DNA of 64,000 bases from JACRAR01 sp041674385 (lineage in GTDB: Bacteria > Pseudomonadota > Gammaproteobacteria > Burkholderiales > Rhodocyclaceae), in assembly GCA_041674385.1 (NCBI GenBank), contig JBAYVU010000001.1, positions 124,001 to 188,000 of the forward strand, given 5' to 3'. The notes beneath the pieces are model-generated. The model saw only the letters and a list, made by a program, of their open reading frames with translations. It was not told the DNA's origin and made no database searches. Position 1 is the first letter of the stretch, and each line of letters opens with the position of its first letter. A program made the position numbers and the translations under genes. Below are positions 54,429 through 64,000 of the stretch, one piece after another.

Positions 54429-56212
54429 CAGCCGGCTTCCTTGCTGGCCGGCAACAAAGTACTGCGGTAAAGGCCGGAGTAGACGCCGTTGCGCGCCAGC
54501 AGCTCCGCGTGTCCGCCGACTTCGGCGACGCGTCCTTCCTGCATGACGACAATGGTGTCGGCATGCTCGATGGTGGATAGCCGATGTGCGATGATCAGCG
54601 TGGTGCGGTTCCTGGTCAGGGTCTCGAGCGCCGCCTGCACTTGCCGTTCCGATTCGTTGTCCAGCGCCGAGGTGGCCTCGTCGAGAATCAGGATCGGCGC
54701 ATTCTTGAGGAAGGCGCGGGCGATCGCAAGACGCTGCTTCTGGCCGCCGGACAGACGCAGCCCCTTTTCGCCGACCTGGGAATCGAAGCCATGCGGCAAT
54801 TGTTCGATGAATTCCAGCGCATGCGCCTGCCGTGCGGCGGTGGCGATCTGTTCGCGCGAGGTGCCGGCGAGGTCGCCGTAGGCGATGTTGGCGGCGACGG
54901 TGTCATCGAACAGATTGACGTCCTGCGTCACGATGGCGATGTGGCGGCGCAGTTCGACCAGCGGAATGTCGCGCAGGTCGACGCCGTCGAGCAAGATGCG
55001 GCCGTCGCCGATCTCGTACAAGCGGGGGATCAGCCCGGCCAGCGTCGACTTGCCGCCGCCGGACACGCCCACCAGCGCCACCGTCTTTCCGGCCGGCAGG
55101 TGCAGGTCGACGTCCGCCAGCGCATCCTGGTTGCCTTGCGCATAGCGGAAGCGTACCCGCTCGAAGCGCAGATCGCCCGCCGGCGGCGTGCCGAAACGGT
55201 GCCGGCCGCCGTCCGCCTCGGTGGCTTCGTCGAGGAAGCGGAACACGCTCTCCGCCGCCACCAAGCCCTTCTGCAACGAGGTGTTGACGCCGGTCAGCCG
55301 CTTTACCGGGGCAAACAGCATCAGCATCGCCGTCATGTAGGAGACGAACATGCCTGCCGTCATGTTCCCCTGCGCCGCGCGAAACGATGCGAAGTAGATG
55401 ATCACCGCCAGCGCGATGGCGATCAGCACCTGCACCAGCCCGGAGTTGGCCGCGCTCGCCGCGGTCTGCTTGACCAGGATCTGCCGCAGATGGTTGCAGC
55501 GTTCCGCGAAATGCGCCCGCTCGCAGGCCGAGCCGCCGAAGATCTTGACGATGCGCTGGTTGGCGCTGGTCTCGTTGATGATCTGCGCCACCTGCCCCAT
55601 CGCCACCTGTCCCTGCTGCGACAGTCGCCGCAAGCGCCGGCTGGCGGCGCGGATGGAAAGCAGCAGCGGCGGGATGACCCCGAGGCACACCAGCGTCAGC
55701 TGCCAGTCGTAATAGATCAGCAGGCCGAGCAGAAATAGCACGGTAAGGCTGTCCTTGATGCTGATGGTGATGATGTTGAAGCCGGCCTCGGTGACCATCG
55801 TCACGTCGTAGATGAAGCGCGACACCACCGCCCCGGTGGGGTTGCGGTCGAAGTACGACGACGGCAGGCGCACCAGGTGGTCGAACATCTCGTTGCGCAA
55901 ATCCTGCACCAGCCTGCCCGCCAGCCAGGTGGTCGAGTACTCGTTGAGGAAACCGCCGACGCCGCGCATCAGCATCAGGCCGACCAGCGCCAGCGGCACC
56001 AGGTGGCGGGGTGTCGCATCGTTGCCGCCGAAGTTGATATCGATCAGCGGTTTCATCAGGCCCGCGAACAACGGCTCGGTCACCGAGGTCATCGCCATGA
56101 ACAGCAGCGACCCCAGGAACGTCCAGCGGTACGGCAGCAGGTAGCCGAACAGGCGCCGATAGATGCGCAGGCTGTCGGGCGACTGGAGATTGGCGCTGGA
56201 AGTTTCGGTCAT
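54428..56212 (-). CDS. msbA: Lipid A flippase ABC transporter MsbA
   Basis: 594-residue half-transporter with six transmembrane helices (about residues 20-320) and a C-terminal ATPase. Walker A is ALVGVSGGGKSTLAGLIPRL, the signature LSGGQKQRLAIARAFL, Walker B ILILDEATSALD, and the H-loop IIAHRLSTI. The membrane part has the MsbA-like VTEPLFAGLMKPLID start. It flips lipid A-core across the inner membrane before O-antigen ligation, consistent with heptosyltransferases and a ligase in the same operon. lpxK, often next to msbA, is absent. Confidence 0.92.
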   Translation of the reverse strand: MTETSSANLQSPDSLRIYRRLFGYLLPYRWTFLGSLLFMAMTSVTEPLFAGLMKPLIDINFGGNDATPRHLVPLALVGLMLMRGVGGFLNEYSTTWLAGRLVQDLRNEMFDHLVRLPSSYFDRNPTGAVVSRFIYDVTMVTEAGFNIITISIKDSLTVLFLLGLLIYYDWQLTLVCLGVIPPLLLSIRAASRRLRRLSQQGQVAMGQVAQIINETSANQRIVKIFGGSACERAHFAERCNHLRQILVKQTAASAANSGLVQVLIAIALAVIIYFASFRAAQGNMTAGMFVSYMTAMLMLFAPVKRLTGVNTSLQKGLVAAESVFRFLDEATEADGGRHRFGTPPAGDLRFERVRFRYAQGNQDALADVDLHLPAGKTVALVGVSGGGKSTLAGLIPRLYEIGDGRILLDGVDLRDIPLVELRRHIAIVTQDVNLFDDTVAANIAYGDLAGTSREQIATAARQAHALEFIEQLPHGFDSQVGEKGLRLSGGQKQRLAIARAFLKNAPILILDEATSALDNESERQVQAALETLTRNRTTLIIAHRLSTIEHADTIVVMQEGRVAEVGGHAELLARNGVYSGLYRSTLLPASKEAG

Positions 56213-56236
56213 CGGGATCGAATCCGCTATCGATAA

Positions 56237-57385
56237 TTAAAGCAGCCGCCGGTACAACGCGATCATGCGGCCGGCCATGAGCTCGCCGCTGAAGGCCGCC
56301 GCCGCCTGCACCGCCTGCCGGCCCATCGCGGCGACCCGCGACAGATCGGTCATCTCGAACATCGCCTGGCCCAGCGCCGCCTCGTCGAAGGCATCGACCA
56401 CCAGGCCGCTGACGCCTGCCTCGATGGCCTCGGCACCGCCGCAAGCCGTGGTGGTGACGACCGGCAAACCGCAGGCCAGCGCTTCCAGCACCACGTTCCC
56501 GAAGGGTTCGTAAATGGTCGGGAAGACCAGCGCATCGGCGGCCCCATAGTACGGTCGCAAGTCCTGCTGCGGCCCGGCGAAACACACCCGGCCGGCCGCC
56601 CCGCAACATTCCGCAAGCTGCCGGTAATGCGGCAAGCGCTTGTCCTTGCCGACCACCAGCAGCCATGCCTCGGCCGGCAACTGGCGGATGGCGGCGGCGA
56701 GCCCCTTGCGCTCGAAACCGGAGCCGACGAACAGAAACAGCGGCACCTCCGGCGGAATGGCGTAACGCCGGCGCGCTTCCTGCCGGGCGGCTTTGAGGCC
56801 GGGATGAAAGAAGCCGGTATCGACGCAATTATAAATAACCGGCAAGCAGTCATCCGGCGAATCGGCATGCGAGCTCGTCTTGAAATGCTCGCCAAAGTAT
56901 TCGAGCACCTCGCGCCGGACCATCCGGGAAATGCAGATCACCGCCTTCAGCCGCGGACTGCGGAACAAGGCGGTTTCGGCGGCGAGGATGTAGCGATGGT
57001 AGATATTCAGGCTCGGCCAGGCGGACAGTCCCTGCGCGCGCCGGGCTGCCCGGCGCTGTTTGAGCCAGACGCGGTGCAGGCCGTCGCCGGCACGATAGAT
57101 GTCGCAGCAGGGAATGCGCTCATGCGACTGCACCAGATCGAAGCCGCCGGCGGCGACGGCGGCAGTGGCGGCGTGGGCAAATCCCCAGTCGCGCCAGGTG
57201 CTGCCGAGGTAGAAAGGGTTCAGCAACTGCCGCCGGTAGTTGGCGCCGCCGGCTTGCGGCGGCCAGGCGCGGGCCAGCACGGTGATGTCGAGGTCGGGAC
57301 GGTTGAGCGCGTTCAAGGCCCGTTCGACGAAGCGCTCGGCCCCGCCAAATGGATTGTATTTCTGGCGGATGATGGCCAGCTTCAC
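56237..57385 (-). CDS. GT4 family glycosyltransferase, copy 2 (WaaG-like)
   Basis: 382-residue retaining GT-B enzyme. It opens KLAIIRQKYNPFGGAERFVE, a WaaG-like glycine-rich start, and has VGSGFERKGLAAAIRQLP, LLVVGKDKRLPHYRQLAE and the donor site FPTIYEPFGNVVLEALACGL with both glutamates. WaaG adds the first glucose to the LPS core; the exact sugar here is uncertain. The start is GTG 57385, overlapping the heptosyltransferase stop by four bases. 24 bases separate it from msbA. Confidence 0.88.
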   Translation of the reverse strand: MKLAIIRQKYNPFGGAERFVERALNALNRPDLDITVLARAWPPQAGGANYRRQLLNPFYLGSTWRDWGFAHAATAAVAAGGFDLVQSHERIPCCDIYRAGDGLHRVWLKQRRAARRAQGLSAWPSLNIYHRYILAAETALFRSPRLKAVICISRMVRREVLEYFGEHFKTSSHADSPDDCLPVIYNCVDTGFFHPGLKAARQEARRRYAIPPEVPLFLFVGSGFERKGLAAAIRQLPAEAWLLVVGKDKRLPHYRQLAECCGAAGRVCFAGPQQDLRPYYGAADALVFPTIYEPFGNVVLEALACGLPVVTTTACGGAEAIEAGVSGLVVDAFDEAALGQAMFEMTDLSRVAAMGRQAVQAAAAFSGELMAGRMIALYRRLL

Positions 57386-58485
57386 TCGGCACTCGCGGGC
57401 AGCAGCCCGTGCGCGGCGGCGAGCACCTGCGCCACCGACAGGGATACCAGGCAGTCCGACACCTTGCCGCCGCCGCAGCCGTCGAGACCGCAGGGCCGGC
57501 AGGTGTGGTGGTGGCTGGCGATGACCCGGAAAGTCTCGGGCCGGCAAGGATTCCACGGCCCCCATTCGTGCTCGCCGGACGGGCCGAAGAGGACGACGGT
57601 GGGAGTGCTCATGGCGGCGGCGATATGCATCGGCGCCGAGTCGACGCCGATGAACAGCACCGCGCGGTCGGTCAGCGCCGCCAGTTGTTTGAGGGAGAGT
57701 TGGCCGGCCAGGCTGATTGCCGGCTTCGCCAGTTCGGCCATGATGGCGTCGACCAGGGCCTGTTCGCGACCGTCGGCGGCGGCGCTCAGCACCACCGGCC
57801 AGCCCTCGGCTTGCAGGGCGTCGATGAGGCCGACCCAGCCCGCCGTGGTCCACCCCTTGAACAGCCAGCGCGAGGTCGGATGGATGTGGATGAATCCCCG
57901 CCCGGCCAGTTGCCGTCCGGCCAGCAGGCGGTCGATGTGCGCGTCGGCGGCGGCGCCGGCGACCAGGCGCAGCTGACGCTGCGCCGCGTCCGGCTGGATG
58001 CCGATGCGGCGCAGGGCATCGAGGTGCGCTTCGACGGTGTGCCGCTTGCCGGCTGCGGCACGCGGAATCTGGTGGCTGAAGCTGGCGCGCCAGAAACGGT
58101 TGCGTCCCGGTACCCGGTAAGTCACCGCCCAGCGGACGCCGAGCAGGCGGGCCAGCCAGGCGCCGCGCCAGTGTTCGGTGAGATGGATGACCAGATCATA
58201 GCGGCGGCTGCGCAGGCGGCCGAGTAGGCCGAGTTCGGCGCGCAGCTGGGCGAGGGGGCCGAGCTTTTTCCAATGCCGGTCGATGGTGTGCACTTCGGCG
58301 ATATCCGGGTGCAGCGTCAGCATCTCGGCGGTATCGGCATACACCAGCGCATCGATCGTGATGCCGGGCACGGCAGCTTTGAGAGCGGAAAACAGCGGCG
58401 AAGTGAGCAGGACATCGCCGTGGTGGCGCAGTTTGACCACCAGCACGCGCTGCATCTGGTCGAGCGGAATGGCGTCGGCAAGCAT
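57382..58485 (-). CDS. Putative LPS heptosyltransferase III, GT9 (RfaQ-like)
   Basis: 367-residue GT9 enzyme: VLVVKLRHHGDVLLTSPLF is the family start, FIHIHPTSRWLFKGWTTAGW the central loop, and FIGVDSAPMHIAAAMSTPTV the ADP-heptose site. The RHHGDVLLTSP variant and the late CRPCGLDGCGGGKVSDCL cysteine cluster are typical of RfaQ-type proteins. It should add a side-branch heptose to the inner core. First gene of the nine-gene run, 32 bases below the polA stop, so it may be read from polA or from a weak promoter in the gap. Confidence 0.88.
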   Translation of the reverse strand: MLADAIPLDQMQRVLVVKLRHHGDVLLTSPLFSALKAAVPGITIDALVYADTAEMLTLHPDIAEVHTIDRHWKKLGPLAQLRAELGLLGRLRSRRYDLVIHLTEHWRGAWLARLLGVRWAVTYRVPGRNRFWRASFSHQIPRAAAGKRHTVEAHLDALRRIGIQPDAAQRQLRLVAGAAADAHIDRLLAGRQLAGRGFIHIHPTSRWLFKGWTTAGWVGLIDALQAEGWPVVLSAAADGREQALVDAIMAELAKPAISLAGQLSLKQLAALTDRAVLFIGVDSAPMHIAAAMSTPTVVLFGPSGEHEWGPWNPCRPETFRVIASHHHTCRPCGLDGCGGGKVSDCLVSLSVAQVLAAAHGLLPASAE

Positions 58486-58517
58486 GGGGCGGATTCTACC
58501 TGAGCCGCCGCACTGGC

Positions 58518-61295
<2,778 letters not shown>

Positions 61296-61344
61296 GGAGA
61301 ATTCCGCCAGTGAACAAGCCAATGAACAAAACTAAGTCGAAATC

Positions 61345-62082
61345 ATGAGTGTGAAGAACAAACTTCCGCGGATGCTGAATCCCGAACTCACCCAGGCCGC
61401 CGCGCTCAGCACCGCGTCGCGCGAGTCATGGCGGGTGCTCGGCATTATGTCAGAATTCATCGAGGCGACCGACCGCCTCAATGCGGTCAAGCCGGCGGTG
61501 AGCATATTCGGCAGCGCGCGGTTGGCGCCCGAGTCGGCCTATTACCAGCTGACCGAACAAATCGCCCGGTTGCTCTCGGATGCCGGCTTCAGCGTGATTT
61601 CGGGCGGCGGCCCCGGCGTCATGGAAGCCGCCAACAAGGGCGCCTTCGCCGGCAGGAGTCCCAGCGTCGGGCTCAATATCCAGTTGCCGATGGAGCAGCA
61701 GACCAATCGCTATCAGGACGTCTCGCAGACCTTCCGGCATTTCTTCGCGCGCAAATACATGTTCGTGCGCTTCGCCGCCGCTTATGTGGTCATGCCGGGC
61801 GGCTTCGGTACGCTCGACGAATTGCTCGAAGCACTGACCCTGATCCAGACCAAAAAGTCCCCGCGCATCCCGTTGATCCTGGTGGGGCGGGTGTTTTGGC
61901 AAGGACTGCTCGACTGGCTGCGCGACCAGATGATAACGAACGGCATGATCAACCTGGAGGACATGGATCTGATCCAGGTCATCGACGAACCGCAACAGAT
62001 CGTTGCGGCGATCTTCAAGCATTATGAGGGACGCGGCTTCGAGCGGCTGCCCGAAGAACACGAGCTATTGCTCAACCTTTGA
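61345..62082 (+). CDS. TIGR00730/LOG-family Rossmann-fold protein
   Basis: 245-residue cytoplasmic protein with the LOG motifs: VSIFGSARLAPESAYYQLTE, ISGGGPGVMEAANKGAF and MPGGFGTLDELLEALTLIQT, where PGGxGTxxE is the catalytic signature. Homologues release nucleobase from nucleoside 5'-monophosphates (cytokinin-activating or PpnN-like activity). The in vivo role in this bacterium is unknown. The ATG at 61345 is 49 bases from the divergent polA start. Confidence 0.9.
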   Translation: MSVKNKLPRMLNPELTQAAALSTASRESWRVLGIMSEFIEATDRLNAVKPAVSIFGSARLAPESAYYQLTEQIARLLSDAGFSVISGGGPGVMEAANKGAFAGRSPSVGLNIQLPMEQQTNRYQDVSQTFRHFFARKYMFVRFAAAYVVMPGGFGTLDELLEALTLIQTKKSPRIPLILVGRVFWQGLLDWLRDQMITNGMINLEDMDLIQVIDEPQQIVAAIFKHYEGRGFERLPEEHELLLNL

Positions 62083-62112
62083 TAGAATGGCCCGTTCATT
62101 AGGGATAACGAT

Positions 62113-62454
62113 ATGCGCCGCTTTTTCTTGATACTTGCCTTGCTGCTCGCCTTGCCGGTGATGGCCCAGAAGGATCCGGCCGGAGCCGGGTTGCAGCCGA
62201 TCCCCGAGCCGCCGCCACCGCCCGAAGGCCTCAACCTCGACCCGGCGCTCGAACCGCAGGTTACCATCACCAAACGCGGCGACGACCGCGTCGAGGAGTA
62301 CCGCATCAAGGGCAGGCTGTATATGATCAAAGTGACGCCGCCGCATGGCAAGCCCTACTATCTGATCGACGAGAAGGGCGACGGACGCATGACGCGCCAG
62401 GAATCGCTGGATAGCGGACTGCGCGTGCCGATGTGGGTGATAGGAACATTCTGA
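62113..62454 (+). CDS. DUF2782 family exported protein
   Basis: 113-residue protein with a signal peptide (about residues 1-18, ending PVMAQ) and the short DUF2782 body: a proline-rich stretch then VTITKRGDDRVEEYRIKGRL and MIKVTPPHGKPYYLIDEKGD. Probably periplasmic; function unknown. In relatives it commonly lies between polA and thrB; thrB is absent here. Confidence 0.85.
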   Translation: MRRFFLILALLLALPVMAQKDPAGAGLQPIPEPPPPPEGLNLDPALEPQVTITKRGDDRVEEYRIKGRLYMIKVTPPHGKPYYLIDEKGDGRMTRQESLDSGLRVPMWVIGTF

Positions 62455-62564
62455 ATGGATGTCACCTTCTGGGCATCGCCATCGTGATGCCGGCCGGATC
62501 GGTTTACGCGTCCAACAGCGCCGCCCCTGCCCCGCATTCAACCGCTCACCCCGCGTAGCGCAGC

Positions 62565-63356
62565 ATGCAGGCTCGTCTTCTGCCCGCCGCCCGAGGGGCC
62601 TATTGGATTGCTGCCGGTTTCAATCTTTACCGCCGCAATCCGCCCTTGCTGACCATGCTGACGCTGGCTTACCTATTGCTGGTGGTCGCCTTCGGCCAAC
62701 TCCAGCCAGTCGGCCCGTTTCTGCTGCCGCTGCTGCTGCCCACGCTGACCGTGCTGATCGCCAACGGTTGCCGCGCCCTCGACCAGGGCCTGAAGGTGCC
62801 GCGCAGCGTGCTCGGCTTGGGTCTGCGCGAGCAATACGGCGCCCTGCTGCGGCTGGGCGGGCTGCATTTGTTCGGTACCTTGCTGATTCTTGTCTTGGAT
62901 ATGCTGCTGCCGAACGGCGATTCGAGCATGCTCATGGCCGGCCAGGACGAGGCGGCCGCAACGGCCAATCCGATCGAGGAAGCCGAACTGCTCTGGCACA
63001 TGCTGCGCCTGTTGCTGATTGCCCTGCCGGTGCTCCTGGCATTCTGGTTCGCGCCCCTGCTGACGGCCTGGGATGGCGTGCCGGCCGTCAAGTCGTTGTT
63101 CTTCAGCCTGATCGCCGTGTGGCGCAACTGGCGCGCCTTTCTGGTGTATGCGCTGACGGCGCTGCTGGTTGGCGTGATATTGCCCGGTCTGCTGTTGCTG
63201 TTTTCCAGCCTGATATCCAAGTCGCTGGTCGAGGTGATTTCCGTCGCGCTGCGCATGCTGCTGCTGATGGTGTTCGCACCGGTGCTCATGACCGGCATCT
63301 ACCAGAGCTATCGCGATGTCTTCGCCACTATCCCCGCGCCCAAGCCCGATGCCTGA
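62565..63356 (+). CDS. BPSS1780-family integral membrane protein
   Basis: 263-residue inner-membrane protein with six hydrophobic helices, beginning LPAARGAYWIAAGFNLYRRN, the BPSS1780-family pattern, and containing FWFAPLLTAWDGVPAVKSLF late in the sequence. No catalytic motif. Role unknown; members frequently neighbour nadD or thrB. Its stop overlaps the nadD start by eight bases. The 110 bases before it hold a short signal-peptide-like open stretch (around 62480-62550) without a start codon, treated as non-coding. Confidence 0.8.
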   Translation: MQARLLPAARGAYWIAAGFNLYRRNPPLLTMLTLAYLLLVVAFGQLQPVGPFLLPLLLPTLTVLIANGCRALDQGLKVPRSVLGLGLREQYGALLRLGGLHLFGTLLILVLDMLLPNGDSSMLMAGQDEAAATANPIEEAELLWHMLRLLLIALPVLLAFWFAPLLTAWDGVPAVKSLFFSLIAVWRNWRAFLVYALTALLVGVILPGLLLLFSSLISKSLVEVISVALRMLLLMVFAPVLMTGIYQSYRDVFATIPAPKPDA

Positions 63357-64000
63357 CGGCGTGGCGCTTGACATGCCCGAGACAGGACCGCTGGGGGTCT
63401 TCGGCGGCACTTTCGATCCGCTGCATTACGGCCATCTGCGCCTGGCGGAAGAAGCCTGCCACTCTCTCGGGCTGGCCGAGGTGCGCTGGGTTCCCGCCGG
63501 TCAGCCGCCGCACCGCAGCGCCGATCCCACGGCAGCCGGGCATCGCCTGGCGATGGTGCGTCTTGGCATCGCCGGCAATCCGAGTTTCAGCCTGGATGAT
63601 GGCGAAGTGCTGAGTGTCGCGCCGAGTTACAGCGTGTTGACGCTGGAGCGTTTGCGCGCCCAGGCCGGGCCGCAGCGCCCGCTGGTGCTGCTGCTTGGGG
63701 CCGATGCCTTTCTCGGCCTGAGTACCTGGCATCGCTGGCGGGAGTTGTTCCAGCTGGTCCATCTTGCCATCGCCACGCGGCCGGGTTTCGGCTTGATCGG
63801 CGACCAGCTCGAAGCGTCGCTGGCCGCCGAATTTCGCCGGCGTCGGTGCGATACCGCCGATCTCCTTGCCGCGTCCCCGGCCGGCCGCATCCTGTCTTTC
63901 CACATTGCCGCCCTGGATATTTCGGCAACCGCCCTGCGCGCGACACTCAAGGCCGGCCGCAGCGCGCGCTATTTGCTCCCCGATCCGGTTCTCGACTATA
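63349..64000 (+). CDS. nadD: Nicotinate-nucleotide adenylyltransferase (3' end outside window)
   Basis: Makes deamido-NAD from nicotinate mononucleotide and ATP. 217 residues are visible, nearly the whole protein. The nucleotide-binding FGGTFDPLHYGHLRLAE has the GxFDPxHxGH pattern, LLLGADAFLGLSTWHRW is the second family motif, and ISATALRATLKAGRSARYLL corresponds to the SxTxxR site. Start ATG 63349 overlaps the BPSS1780 gene; ATG 63373 is an alternative nearer the conserved domain. Confidence 0.93.
   Translation, partial: MPDGVALDMPETGPLGVFGGTFDPLHYGHLRLAEEACHSLGLAEVRWVPAGQPPHRSADPTAAGHRLAMVRLGIAGNPSFSLDDGEVLSVAPSYSVLTLERLRAQAGPQRPLVLLLGADAFLGLSTWHRWRELFQLVHLAIATRPGFGLIGDQLEASLAAEFRRRRCDTADLLAASPAGRILSFHIAALDISATALRATLKAGRSARYLLPDPVLDY

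Noticed and set aside
62480..62550. Small exported peptide between DUF2782 and the BPSS1780-type gene
   Set aside because: The hydrophobic stretch has no usable start codon at its head and no ribosome site; left as non-coding.

Overview
The window is a high-GC, gene-dense bacterial chromosome segment. Gene content and order fit a betaproteobacterium of the Rhodocyclales/Sterolibacteriaceae type. The supporting blocks are argH beside an AlgZ/AlgR-type pair and hemCDXY, argS-SPOR-dsbA, a TorF porin with glnK-amtB, DUF1840, DUF2782 and a BPSS1780-type membrane protein, and a Gram-negative LPS cluster with MsbA. The taxonomic call is an inference from gene content. High GC produces many long antisense ORFs, which were not annotated.

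Layout. 0-11.5 kb: a Ser/Thr kinase cut by the window edge, argH, the divergent AlgZ/AlgR-like pair, a DUF3124 protein, a CPA2 antiporter, hemC-hemD-hemX-hemY, and an AbrB/PIN toxin-antitoxin pair under a palindromic operator. 11.5-15 kb: dnaE. 15.0-17.0 kb: a visibly more AT-rich accessory stretch with a HigB/HigA-type module and an HNH endonuclease. These sit between imperfect palindromes with integron attC architecture, so it looks like a small gene-cassette cluster without an integrase. 17-28 kb: an EAL-HDOD signalling protein, tandem dsbA, a SPOR protein, argS, 5-FCL, slt70, an NDUFA9-like SDR, cca, a hydrolase and DUF1840. 28-33.4 kb: a MarR regulator divergent from a membrane protein, metH and a rhodanese. 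33.4-39.6 kb: an HDOD protein, a PAS histidine kinase/NarL-type regulator pair, a PilZ protein, an MFS exporter and comM. 39.6-41.9 kb: an operon of MarR, cytochrome b561 and two YceI proteins with a clear MarR-type palindrome. 41.9-45.1 kb: ubiK, then a nitrogen-regulated TorF-glnK-amtB group preceded by NtrC-like sites and a sigma-54 promoter. 45.1-58.5 kb: a nine-gene, tightly overlapping LPS/glycan operon. 58.5-64 kb: polA with an in-frame dispersed repeat, a LOG-like protein, DUF2782, a BPSS1780-type protein and nadD (running off the end).

How the parts work together. The hem genes make uroporphyrinogen III from porphobilinogen. MsbA, heptosyltransferases, an O-antigen-ligase/GT9 fusion and two asparagine-synthetase-like amidotransferases form an envelope-glycan module. 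GlnK and AmtB form the ammonium-uptake and sensing pair, probably induced with the TorF porin under nitrogen limitation. The most unusual items are the cassette-like array at 15.1-16.6 kb, the WaaL-GT9 fusion, and the 68-bp hairpin repeat read as protein inside polA. No tRNA, rRNA, CRISPR array, complete insertion sequence or prophage was seen.
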